From Fulvivirgaceae bacterium JP3-4 (lineage in GTDB: Bacteria; Bacteroidota; Bacteroidia; Cytophagales; Cyclobacteriaceae): a stretch of 64,000 bases of DNA. The stretch lies in assembly GCA_029309925.1 (NCBI GenBank), contig JARKND010000001.1, positions 2,232,001 to 2,296,000 of the forward strand, written 5' to 3'. Numbering within the stretch: the stretch's first letter is position 1; each line of letters opens with the position of its first letter. Positions 27,184 to 34,804 of the stretch are shown here, one piece after another. A program made the translations under genes and the position numbers. The notes under the pieces were generated by a model. The model saw nothing but the letters and a program-made list of their open reading frames with translations, was not told the origin of the DNA and did no database searches.

Positions 27184-28050
27184 TTATTGGTCAATACTTA
27201 AATTCTTTTTCTCTAATTCTAATTCCCTTAGCCACTCATCAATGTGTAGCTTAAACGTTCTTGGGCTTGGATTGTCTATGACTTTTTGTTCCTCATCCTT
27301 CATTTCTTGGGTTACAGGAATATTAATCAGCTCAAAGGCTTTTGACAGCTTGTCGGTTAAAACGATTTTTCGTTGTTGACTGATGCGCTCTTTAAATTCA
27401 ATCTGGAGCCAATCATTCAAATAAGCATCATCATTATGAAAAACTCCGTAATCCGTATCTCTGGTTACAATGATGATATTTTTGTCACTGGCTGAGGCGC
27501 AATGAATAATCCATTCCCAGTTGATTGCATCACCGATTGTGTTGTCAGTTTTCTTTCGCGGTGGATATCCAAGTAAAAATCGCTTTGATGCTAGGTCTTT
27601 AATAGTGCTTCGGGCGTCATTTTCACGATCTAAATAAAAAGTTGATTTTGCTTTAAAAACTCTCTGTAGAGTTTGGAACACTTTGTCTTGGGTTCCCGGG
27701 TTTTCAAGAATATTGTTTATTCTGTCTTTAATTTTCTTTTGTTGTTGAGAAATCTTCTTTTGAGCCTTTTTAATCATATCGACCGGTTTAGCATCAAAAA
27801 GTATTGTTGGTACGCCAATACTTCCGGTCCCAATCTTATTTACTTCACCGAATGCTTCAAGAATTACAACTTGCCTATTCTTCCGAAATTCCATCTCGAC
27901 TTGACTTGTTAGAATCAACTTGTCTTTATTGTTTTCAATTTCCTCCAAATATTTTAAACTAATGTCACTCTTCCGAATTCTATAAAAATCAAGAAGAATA
28001 TTAGTGTCAATAAAAACCAAGTATCCTGAATTCTTCCTTTTTCCACCCAT
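27184..28050 (-). CDS. PIN-domain nuclease-like protein
   Basis: 288 residues from ATG 28050; the track-length start 75 bases upstream adds an unlikely segment. Acidic PIN residues: FIDTNILLDFYR near the start, IGDAINWEWII in the middle (about residue 175) and IIIVTRDTDYG late. This layout fits the large PIN-like (DUF4935-type) proteins. It has a Lys/Gln-rich helical insert (KKAQKKISQQQKKIKDR). PIN domains cut single-stranded RNA or tRNA. It lies between two copies of a direct repeat and near defence genes. No antitoxin is adjacent. Confidence 0.72.
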   Translation of the reverse strand: MGGKRKNSGYLVFIDTNILLDFYRIRKSDISLKYLEEIENNKDKLILTSQVEMEFRKNRQVVILEAFGEVNKIGTGSIGVPTILFDAKPVDMIKKAQKKISQQQKKIKDRINNILENPGTQDKVFQTLQRVFKAKSTFYLDRENDARSTIKDLASKRFLLGYPPRKKTDNTIGDAINWEWIIHCASASDKNIIIVTRDTDYGVFHNDDAYLNDWLQIEFKERISQQRKIVLTDKLSKAFELINIPVTQEMKDEEQKVIDNPSPRTFKLHIDEWLRELELEKKNLSIDQ

Positions 28051-28413
28051 AGTCCATAAGTTTTGGTCGGATCGACCATTGGCTAAATTGAAACGTTTTT
28101 TGATTCCGGATGGGCTAGTGATCATTAGTGATCTGACGAGATTGGAATCGTTACTAAAGTTAAAAATTTCGAGTAAGAAAGCAAAAGACGTTTTCTATCA
28201 ATGCGCGCCAAAGGTCTACAATAAAAAATCGTTGTTGACGCGTAGAAATTTGAAAATAGACCCTTTTTACATTCTAAGGTCATTAGTTTTTAAGTCTAAT
28301 TTAGTTAGTTAAATATTTGGAAGAGAGTTGTGATAATTCTAACTTTGAAAATCAATAGAAAGCGCTTAACAACCACTATCTTGAGGCGCTATCCTCTGTT
28401 GAATAATTTGGCT

Positions 28414-29127
28414 ATGGATGATGATTTCGCTGTCATTCAACCTGAGAAAAAATTCAGAAAGTATTTGGTGTTGCCATCAAGGTTCTCTCGTTTTGCCCTT
28501 GCCAAAAAACTTACCTCAGAATTGAGAATTCTTGTTATGGCAAAGTTAGAAGGGCACCGCGCGGACATATCAAAACTTTTTGAGAAGTACGACATTCATG
28601 AAAAGACAGGGCAAAGGGCCATCGAAAGAATCTTGAAACTTGGATGGGCAGAGTCGGATGGTAGGTATCTCTTTCCGAAATCCTGGGCGAGGATGCCAAA
28701 ACTGGCCGAAGGAGAAGTTGGTTTTAAAAGAAGTGCGTCAAAAGAAATACGTCCAGAATATTTAAAAACAAAAGAGAAATTCCGCGCCTATCTTTTGGCA
28801 TCGGCCCTTTATGGATTTCTAAAAGAAAAAGAATATATCCGCAGACTAAGGGAAGCAGCGCTCGAAAAACCGGGAGAGCTTGGAACTGCTTTTCCCTGTG
28901 GATATTATGTTAAAGCTTTAGGGATTTCAGAACGGACATATAAGAGACTAAAGGCCCTCGCGCTAGAATTTCAATTTTTAGCCTTGGAACCGCAAAGGTT
29001 TACTATAGTTGGTCATTCAAGTGAGCTTAGCCAACTACGTCAAAATATGAAGGGTATTGCGCTCTTTAGACGTGGCCAAAATGTGGTGCATCCGGAAGTT
29101 ACGCCAATCAAAATTAGACTACTTTAG
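28414..29127 (+). CDS. possible winged-helix DNA-binding protein
   Basis: 237 residues from ATG 28414; a GTG at 28330 is also possible. Basic. YDIHEKTGQRAIERILKLGWAE and LGISERTYKRLKALALEF look like two helix-turn-helix recognition elements, giving a pattern like replication initiators or regulators of mobile elements. No signal or TM. The family is not recognised. It lies with the PIN gene inside the direct-repeat pair. Confidence 0.5.
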   Translation: MDDDFAVIQPEKKFRKYLVLPSRFSRFALAKKLTSELRILVMAKLEGHRADISKLFEKYDIHEKTGQRAIERILKLGWAESDGRYLFPKSWARMPKLAEGEVGFKRSASKEIRPEYLKTKEKFRAYLLASALYGFLKEKEYIRRLREAALEKPGELGTAFPCGYYVKALGISERTYKRLKALALEFQFLALEPQRFTIVGHSSELSQLRQNMKGIALFRRGQNVVHPEVTPIKIRLL

Positions 29128-29371
29128 CATTTTGCCGCCCATTGAAGTGTAGCCTGGCAATTTTTTTCTCGGAGGCTAGGTTATTCATGCTGTTCAAATT
29201 TTGACCCATTTTTTCTCTTTAAATGTGTTGTTGTTGGATTTAGTAGAAGAGTACAAAGAAACTTTTCTAGTTATTTAATACCGGTATTAAAGAGAGGGCC
29301 ACTTTTGTCCAATTCCGGTAATGCGATGGACGATTCGGTAAAGCGAGGTATTGGCAGGGGCATGACCTCCT
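29128..29371. other. intergenic region
   Basis: No gene or RNA recognised; AT-rich, leading into the repeat at 29372. Confidence 0.35.
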
Positions 29372-29490
29372 GCCCACGCTGGATTCGGCAGGTACTGCCC
29401 ATCCGCCCGTGTTGGTGTTCTTCACCAACCCGCCTACACACGTTGAGGTCCCAAGATTTACTGCCGTTTATCGCCACTGCGCTTGTTGGT
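29372..29490. repeat. GTGTTGGTG palindromic repeat (REP-like), copy c
   Basis: GTGTTGGTG (29409-29417), TTCTT loop, CACCAACCC (29423-29431), then GCCTACACACGTTGAGGTCC and GCGCTTGTTGGTG. On the minus strand it begins with GTAG, the foot seen in REP elements. Same order as copy b. Confidence 0.8.
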
Positions 29491-29492
29491 GA

Positions 29493-29681
29493 GACAGCGC
29501 CACGCAGTTAGCCGGCAAAGCAATCCTAAGCTACGTTATTGACAAAAGCCTTGACACAGAGTATTGGATGCTGCAAGGTGTGAAAGTGAAGGACGAACGG
29601 TTTCTGTTGTCAACCATCTGTTATCCAACTGACGAGCAAAAGCAATGGGCGATTGATACATGGAATTCAGTGAGCCGCTGA
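29493..29681 (+). pseudogene. 3' remnant of an unknown gene
   Basis: An open frame without a usable start follows a stop at 29490-29492 and ends TGA 29679-29681. It reads like protein: LAGKAILSYVIDKS, YWMLQGVKVKDERFLLS, CYPTDEQKQWAIDTWNSVSR. I read it as the C-terminus of a gene cut by the adjacent repeat. The family is unknown. Confidence 0.45.
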
Positions 29682-29712
29682 GTTAAAATGGTGTTCGTTT
29701 TTTTAATAACTA

Positions 29713-29841
29713 ATTTTTTGCTGCTCCAGACACTAATGAATCGTAACCGCAATCTGTGACATGTGTTCCACCCGCGTGAGCGACTGAGCGCATGTCTGAG
29801 CCCGAAATGGCCCTTCGTGATTAGCGCAGATTCCATAGATA
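29713..29841. repeat. direct repeat paired with 26992-27110
   Basis: See 26992-27110. The shared core is GTGACATGTGTT, CCACCCGCGTGAGCGACTGA and GCGCATGTCTGAGCCCGA. Confidence 0.8.
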
Positions 29842-29883
29842 ACTTTGAGCGCTCAGGGTGACGTCCCGCGAGATGCTGTTGTG

Positions 29884-29998
29884 CGTTGGGTGGCGAGTAG
29901 CGAAGGCGCGACCCCGCCCTTCGCGGAACGGGCGCGTTTCATAGAAGGCGATCAATGCTCAGGGTGACGCCAGCCGCTCACTGCGCAAGGGGGCACGC
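29884..29998. repeat. CCCCGAT palindromic repeat, decayed copy
   Basis: Reverse-oriented and degenerate relative of 19732-19800: GGTGGCGAGTAGCGAAGGCG, CGCGACCCCGCCC and GGGGGCACGCCCAA are shared with the reverse complement of that copy. Confidence 0.5.
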
Positions 29999-30028
29999 CC
30001 AACCTCTCGATCGTGTTCAGCTAACAAC

Positions 30029-30361
30029 TCACTCTTTCGCGATGACCTGGAAATTTGCGAACGGATGCTTTGCCTCGTTTAAATCTTTGAGTGGAGGAAA
30101 ATCACAAACACCTTCCATTCGGCCCCAGATGGTGCGGATGGCGGGATGTTCGTGGGCGTGGTTTTTCGCTTCTTCGTGTGTCCACTCGAAAATCTCCATG
30201 ACGGTACCGTCTTCGCATAGCGCTGTGAACGAGCCTGCATCGGTGATGAGTTCGTACTGGCGAAGGGTGGAAATGTGATCTTTCAAAATCGTGCGAAGGT
30301 CTTCTGCCTTTCCTGCGCGAGGTTTATACAAGGCAATTGCGAGACGACCAGTCGTTTTCAT
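30029..30361 (-). CDS. antibiotic-biosynthesis-monooxygenase-like protein
   Basis: 110 residues, a single dimeric alpha-beta barrel: RLAIALYKPRAGKAEDLRTI, SFTALCEDGTVMEIFEWTHEEA and AIRTIWGRMEG. ABM-fold proteins include small haem or quinone oxygenases and also non-catalytic members; no residue here settles it. It is the last gene of a three-gene operon after the methyltransferase, with only 2 bases between them. Confidence 0.75.
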   Translation of the reverse strand: MKTTGRLAIALYKPRAGKAEDLRTILKDHISTLRQYELITDAGSFTALCEDGTVMEIFEWTHEEAKNHAHEHPAIRTIWGRMEGVCDFPPLKDLNEAKHPFANFQVIAKE

Positions 30362-30363
30362 AA

Positions 30364-30984
30364 TTATATTTTTTTAAACCAAAAACTTTGCAACTGAACC
30401 GATGGTCCTATGGGAAGCGGTACATTTTCCTGAATGAAGTGCTCGTACTTCAACAATTTCATTTCAGGAGAAAAGAGTTGTGTCAACTCGTCTTTCGAGC
30501 GCCTGATTGGCCCCATCGGACGCCAGTCGAAAAAATTTCTTCGTCCGAAATGTCCTAAGATAAAATCTCCATCCTTGGCTAACCAACGTGTGACCCGATC
30601 TTTGAAAGCAGATTTGTCGGAAATGGTGTGAAGGCATCCTGAATCGAGAATGATATCAAATTTTTCGGCAGGTTCCCACGTCAACAGATCCTGCATTAAC
30701 CAACACACAGAGACGCCTTGTTCGGATGCATACGTTTTGGCCATCTCGAGCGCTTCGGGAATGAAGTCAATGCCTGTAACCTCATATCCGGCTTTAGCCA
30801 TGTACACGGAGAATACGCCAGCACCACAGCCGAGATCCAATGCGCGTCCGGGTTTGGAGCGCTTCGTAATAGCCTCAATGAGAAAGGGTGAGGGCTCCTC
30901 GGAATGCCAGAGTAAATCAGAAGGCTTCTTCGCCTTGCGATATACCCGTTCCATAAATTTCTTTTGTAACATATCTAAAACCAT
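30364..30984 (-). CDS. class I SAM-dependent methyltransferase
   Basis: 206 residues from ATG 30984. Motif I is ALDLGCGAGVFSVYMAKAG, then VTGIDFIPEALEMAK (acidic ribose-binding loop) and FDIILDSGCLHTI (motif IV). It is a cytosolic small-molecule methyltransferase; LWHSEEPSPFLIEAI at the N-terminus resembles the thiol/tellurite-type methyltransferase group, but the substrate is not shown. Its start overlaps the ArsR stop by 10 bases, so it is translated from the same operon and probably controlled by that regulator. Confidence 0.85.
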   Translation of the reverse strand: MVLDMLQKKFMERVYRKAKKPSDLLWHSEEPSPFLIEAITKRSKPGRALDLGCGAGVFSVYMAKAGYEVTGIDFIPEALEMAKTYASEQGVSVCWLMQDLLTWEPAEKFDIILDSGCLHTISDKSAFKDRVTRWLAKDGDFILGHFGRRNFFDWRPMGPIRRSKDELTQLFSPEMKLLKYEHFIQENVPLPIGPSVQLQSFWFKKI

Positions 30985-31271
30985 TTTATCCAATTACCGA
31001 CAACGGTCTTCAACCTGGTTTTATCCAGGGTGTAGAGCTGTTGCGTTCCGCTTCGCGTGACGGACACCAATCCGCTTTTTTGAAGGAGTTGCATATGACG
31101 CGTGATGGTTGGCCATCGATACGAAAATGCGCTGACGATTTCCCCTGCAGCCATTTGGTCGCCCTTTGAACGCAAAACGACAAGGATGTGCCTGCGTGTC
31201 GGGTGCGCCAACGCTTTAAAAACTTTGTTAAAGTCTTCAAGCTCGTTTTGTGCTAAACTTTTTTTGGCCAT
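30975..31271 (-). CDS. ArsR-family transcriptional regulator
   Basis: 98 residues from ATG 31271; the longer ORF upstream is not protein-like and crosses a repeat. Winged helix: FKALAHPTRRHILVVLRSKG, then MAAGEIVSAFSYRWPTITRHMQLLQKSGLV with the recognition helix, and the wing SVTRSGTQQLYTL. No Cys metal site is visible, so the signal may be a small molecule or redox state. It heads the operon with the methyltransferase and monooxygenase-like protein. A palindrome 16 bases upstream is a likely autoregulatory operator. Confidence 0.87.
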   Translation of the reverse strand: MAKKSLAQNELEDFNKVFKALAHPTRRHILVVLRSKGDQMAAGEIVSAFSYRWPTITRHMQLLQKSGLVSVTRSGTQQLYTLDKTRLKTVVGNWIKWF

Positions 31272-31283
31272 TGATTCAAAGCT

Positions 31284-31306
31284 CAAATTTAGCAAAATGG
31301 CTAAAT
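31284..31306 (-). promoter_or_regulatory. candidate ArsR operator overlapping a -7 box
   Basis: ATTTAGC (31287-31293) and GCTAAAT (31300-31306) are a perfect inverted repeat with a 6-base spacer. TAAATTTG on the minus strand (31284-31291) matches TAnnTTTG and overlaps one arm, so binding would block the promoter. Confidence 0.6.
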
Positions 31307-31370
31307 AAAGAAAAATTTGTTTTTGCGATGCTGTCACTCCGCATGGGATAGTCTCAAATTGAGGGATTCC

Positions 31371-31420
31371 TGCCCACGTTGGCCTCAGGGCAGCACCGCT
31401 TGATCCGCCCGTGTCGGTGT
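31371..31420. repeat. GTGTTGGTG-type repeat, decayed copy d
   Basis: CCCACGTTGGCCTCAGGG..., then ATCCGCCCGTGTCGGTGTTC: the left half of the repeat, with one mismatch (GTGTCGGTG). It abuts the transposase remnant. Confidence 0.6.
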
Positions 31421-31421
31421 T

Positions 31422-31679
31422 CAGGAAGCTCTGATTGTACACGCTAAGGACAGGAAACGTCAGGTGTGGGAGAGGAATGCCTTTAGCATGCCTATTTATA
31501 CCGATCGATTCTTGTTTCAAAAACTTGTCGGAGATTCCGCGTTTCGCGGGAAGTATATCCACAATAACCCGGTCGTTGCTGAATACTGTAATCATCCGTG
31601 TGATTATTATTTCTCCAGCGCATCGTTGTATCTACGAGGGGACAAGCGTTTTAAATTTCTCACGCATGTTGATGGGTGA
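31422..31679 (+). pseudogene. C-terminal remnant of a RAYT (Y1/IS200-like) transposase
   Basis: The frame ending at TGA 31677-31679 reads QVWERNAFSMPIYTDRF, then FRGKYIHNNPVVAEYCNHPC and DYYFSSASLYLRGDKRFKFL. YIHNNPV...YxxSSA is the conserved C-terminus of REP-associated tyrosine transposases. The N-terminal HUH part is missing, so this copy is dead. It lies between copies d and e of the palindromic repeat in opposite orientation, as is usual for RAYT genes and the elements they mobilise. The last codons recur at 39198. Confidence 0.72.
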
Positions 31680-31698
31680 GGGGTGAATAGCTGAAAGT

Positions 31699-31738
31699 GC
31701 GCAGGCGTGTTGGTGAAGAACACCAACACGGGCGGATT
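31699..31738. repeat. GTGTTGGTG palindromic repeat, copy e
   Basis: GTGTTGGTG (31707-31715), AAGAA, CACCAACAC (31721-31729), then GGGCGG. Perfect stem, opposite orientation to copies b and c. Confidence 0.8.
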
Positions 31739-31826
31739 GAGAGGTGGTTCGATAAGAATTTTCCTGACGAGATAGGTTTCCCAGAAATTCTTTTTGAGTC
31801 AACCGGTCAGCCAAAATCCGATTTTA

Positions 31827-31857
31827 CAAAAAAACAGCACCGACAAAACCGGTGCTG
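31827..31857 (-). terminator. intrinsic terminator for the 31882 gene
   Basis: CAGCACCG (31835-31842) pairs with CGGTGCTG (31850-31857). On the minus strand the stem is followed by a run of T (A-run 31828-31834 on the plus strand). It is 25 bases after the stop of the small WG-motif protein. Confidence 0.85.
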
Positions 31858-31881
31858 AATCCAAAGATTTTTTAAAAAAAA

Positions 31882-32112
31882 TTAAACTCTATTTCCTGTT
31901 CGAATCTCTCTGTCGTTACGATCTTTTCTCCGCAGACCGAGGAGTCCGGCTAATCCGATCAGACCGATCCACCCATAGTCCGTATCATCATCATCATCAT
32001 TATCGGCTTGGGCTGTTCTATTGTTACCATCCTGTGCAAAAATTGTAGTTGGTGCACTTAATAAGAAGCAACATATCGATGCTGCTGCTAAAAGACTAGA
32101 TTTCTTTTTCAT
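31882..32112 (-). CDS. small exported protein with WGxxGLxGLxGL tail
   Basis: 76 residues from ATG 32112; the longer upstream ORF is not convincing. Signal peptide (MKKKSSLLAAASICCFLLS..., cleavage near FAQ), then an Asp-rich stretch (QADNDDDDDTDYG), then WIGLIGLAGLLGLRR, a short helix with basic residues after it. This is the WGxxGxxG type of C-terminal sorting-like segment of small bacterial surface proteins, but here almost the whole protein is that tail. It ends in a clear terminator. Role unknown. Confidence 0.75.
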   Translation of the reverse strand: MKKKSSLLAAASICCFLLSAPTTIFAQDGNNRTAQADNDDDDDTDYGWIGLIGLAGLLGLRRKDRNDREIRTGNRV

Positions 32113-32594
32113 AGGTTGTTTGTTATAGTTTAAGACAACATAACTAAACGTATGCCTCTGTTCAGTCCGACCTGGTGTTTCGCACCAGACGGTTAAACAT
32201 TTTGGTATGGCAGCAACACAAAAAGAACCGTGGACCGAATGATTGGTCGTTTGCAATAAAACGAAACGCACGAAGAGAGGTACGAGCCAAAACGTAAACA
32301 CTAGCGAAGCAATTCAGTGATTAAAGGGCCAAGATGCCAACGCAGAACACATCAACCGCTACCCCGCGTGAGCGGCAGAAGTGGCACCCCGCACCCCGAT
32401 AGCATTTGCGTTGGCTTGCGCGCATCGGGGGAGGAGTATAACGGATGACGCGACCCCGATGCGCTGGCCTTGGGCGGAGGCGATCGGGGGCACGCCCAAA
32501 AAAAGTTTGTGTCGCGTGATGAACAGTAATCGTAATACGAAAAATTATTATCACACTTGTACCGGTAACTGGCATCCGGTGACCGCTGCCAATC
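32113..32594. other. intergenic region with palindromes
   Basis: No convincing gene. It carries two CCCCGAT palindromes, given separately, and presumably the promoter of the WG-tail gene. Confidence 0.45.
32394..32496. repeat. CCCCGAT palindromic repeats, two copies
   Basis: First palindrome: CCCCGAT 32394-32400 with ATCGGGG 32424-32430. Second: CCCCGAT 32454-32460 with ATCGGGG 32483-32489, in GCGACCCCGATGCGC...GGCGATCGGGGGCACGCCC, the reverse complement of the form at 19732. Confidence 0.65.
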
Positions 32595-34412
32595 CTATCG
32601 ATCCGCATTCAGCTGCGCCTCAATGCTCACCTGCAGTATATGCCCAGTGTTTTCCAAAGGTGCGTTGTCGCCCTTCGCGACAGCTGCGGCAAGGTTTTGT
32701 GATTTCTTCATGAGCACATGATCCGGGAAGGGTGAGATCTCCGGATCGGTAATAGCTTCAATGAGAACAGGGCGATCTGCTGACAGCGCTTGTTGCCATG
32801 CATCGCTCACCTGATCGGGAGAGTCGACTCTGATGCCAAGAAAGCCGAGCGATGTGGCGTAAGCTGCGTAGTCAAAATCGGGAGTGACCTGCGTGGTTTC
32901 AAATTTTGGATCGCCTTCCATCATGCGTTGTTCCCAGGTGACCATGTTGAGATCGCGGTTGTTCAGAACACAGATGATGATGTTTGGCTTCGCCCACGAC
33001 TGCCAGTATTTACTGATCGTTAACAGCTCCAGGTTTCCGTTCATCTGCATGGCGCCATCTCCGGCAAATGCAATGACAGTTCTTTCCGGAAAAGCGAATT
33101 TTGCCGCGATCGCATAAGGGACTGCACAGCCCATGGTAGCCAACGTTCCTGACAGGCTTGCCATCATGCCGTCACGGATCTTCAGCTCCCGGGCATACCA
33201 GCTTGCTGTTGAACCGGAGTCGGCCGTGAGAATGCAATTGTCGGGCAGCATCGGTGACAGTGCAGTGAATACAAATTGCGGATTGAGCAATTTCGATTCA
33301 CGAAGCGCAAGTACTTGTTGTTCCTGATTCCATTGCTGGATCTTCTCTTCAATCTTTTGACGCCACTCGCGCGCATTTTTTTGGTGGAGTAGGGGAATCA
33401 ACCGTTGCAAGGTCTGTTTGCTATCTCCCAGGAGATTCACCTCAACGGGATAGCGGAGACTCAACATCCGGCCATCGATATCAATCTGCACCGCGCGTGC
33501 CTGACCTTCTTCTGGAAGAAATTCAGCGTAAGGAAAACTGGTTCCAATCATCAGCAACGTATCACACTCCTTCATCATGAACTCGGTTGCTGTGCTTCCA
33601 AAGAAACCAATAGGACCTGTTACGAATGAGAGATCATCGGGCAGCGCAGTTTTTCCGAGTAGTGCCTTTGCGACCCCTGCGTTCAAAAGATTTGCTACCT
33701 TGATTACTTCATCCGCAGCTTTCATTGCGCCAGCCCCGATAAGTATTCCTACTTTGTTTCCAACGTTAAGGATATGCGCAGCTTTTTCCAGCGCTTCATC
33801 GGTTGGAATGATATAGGAGGAGGGATGACCTATACCCGTATGGACCGAATAATGTTCATGCGGTGGATTCTCAATCGCGTCCATCGTTTGCACGTCATTG
33901 GGAATGATAACACATGTGACGGTCCTTTCAGCACGCGCTATCCTGATGGCCCGGTCGATCAAATGACGAACTTGTGATGCATCCGATGCCATGTGTACGT
34001 ATTCATGTGCTACGTCTTTGAAGAGTGACACCAGGTCAACCTCTTGCTGATAGTGTCCCCCGATTGCCATTCGTGCTGTCTGACCTATGATGGCGACCAC
34101 AGGTTGATGATCGAGCTTTGCGTCATAGAGTCCATTGAGAAGGTGAATTGCGCCCGGGCCGGAAGTAGCAAGGCAAACACCTACTTCGCCCGTAAACTTG
34201 GCGTGTGCACAAGCCATCAGTGCTGCCATTTCCTCGTGACGTACCTGCGTAAACTTGATGCCTTCCATCGAGCGACTCATTGCGCCCAGGATGCCGTTGA
34301 TGCCGTCTCCGGGATATCCGAAAATTCTTGTGATTCCCCAGCTTGCCAGTCGCTTGATGATGAAATCCGAGACATTGCTGACTTTAGTTTTCTCTTCGTT
34401 GTTCTTGCCCAT
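32595..34412 (-). CDS. TPP-dependent pyruvate oxidase-like enzyme
   Basis: 605 residues from ATG 34412; an upstream ATG exists but adds an atypical tail. Three thiamine-diphosphate-enzyme domains: PYR (about 10-190, with IFGYPGDGINGI and the catalytic Glu in QVRHEEMAALMA), a central Rossmann-like domain (about 210-340), and PP (about 370-560, with GDGAMQMNGNLELLT and NNRDLNMVTWEQR as the GDG...N motif). Closest in pattern to pyruvate oxidase/PoxB-like and YdaP-like thiamine pyrophosphate-requiring proteins; acetolactate synthase is less likely. Monocistronic, minus strand. The C-terminal ADR tail is short, with no PoxB-type membrane helix evident. Confidence 0.82.
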   Translation of the reverse strand: MGKNNEEKTKVSNVSDFIIKRLASWGITRIFGYPGDGINGILGAMSRSMEGIKFTQVRHEEMAALMACAHAKFTGEVGVCLATSGPGAIHLLNGLYDAKLDHQPVVAIIGQTARMAIGGHYQQEVDLVSLFKDVAHEYVHMASDASQVRHLIDRAIRIARAERTVTCVIIPNDVQTMDAIENPPHEHYSVHTGIGHPSSYIIPTDEALEKAAHILNVGNKVGILIGAGAMKAADEVIKVANLLNAGVAKALLGKTALPDDLSFVTGPIGFFGSTATEFMMKECDTLLMIGTSFPYAEFLPEEGQARAVQIDIDGRMLSLRYPVEVNLLGDSKQTLQRLIPLLHQKNAREWRQKIEEKIQQWNQEQQVLALRESKLLNPQFVFTALSPMLPDNCILTADSGSTASWYARELKIRDGMMASLSGTLATMGCAVPYAIAAKFAFPERTVIAFAGDGAMQMNGNLELLTISKYWQSWAKPNIIICVLNNRDLNMVTWEQRMMEGDPKFETTQVTPDFDYAAYATSLGFLGIRVDSPDQVSDAWQQALSADRPVLIEAITDPEISPFPDHVLMKKSQNLAAAVAKGDNAPLENTGHILQVSIEAQLNADR

Positions 34413-34524
34413 CGCTTGTTCGAGATTGATTATGAGATGCAGTTGTAATTTATATACCTCGTTGAATTGCAACGCTGCTTGGGTAAATGATTACGAATCT
34501 TGAGGAATAAGTTTCTGTAGAGCG

Positions 34525-34750
34525 TCTTTAGAGAATTTTAAATTTTGAAATTTGAAATTTGAAATTTGGAGGCGCGGTGGTAGTGAAGTTGGTTTTTTAT
34601 AATAGCAGTCGGCTAGGTGGAGAGAAAGTTTTTTTGAAGTTATTGCGGTCCAATTGAGAAGTGATCCGGGACCAGCACTAAACCATTTGCCCATATTTAG
34701 ATGCAGGCCATTAACGAATTTTAAAATTTCAAATTTCAAATTTCAAATTA
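34525..34750. repeat. AAATTT-armed palindromic element, copy 2
   Basis: Left arm about 34534-34568 (TTTTGAAATTTGAAATTTG units) and right arm about 34716-34750 (TTTCAAATTTCAAATTTCAA). About 150 bases lie between. Same arms as the element at 18298. Confidence 0.65.
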
Positions 34751-34804
34751 TAGCTCAGGTAAGGCATAACAATTTGTGAGAGCAATGGCCTAACTACATC
34801 AATA

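Noticed and set aside
26781-29490. CRISPR array
   Set aside because: The repeats are long, palindromic and few, with no regular short spacers and no cas genes.
30975-31595. 206-codon ArsR ORF
   Set aside because: The first 108 codons cross a repeat and read as noise; ATG 31271 gives a standard 98-residue regulator.
31882-32301. 139-codon form of the WG-tail protein
   Set aside because: The upstream part has no protein-like features; the ATG at 32112 directly begins a signal peptide.
32321-32608. GC-rich ORFs in the CCCCGAT repeat region
   Set aside because: They are read-throughs of the palindromic repeat with an abnormal composition.
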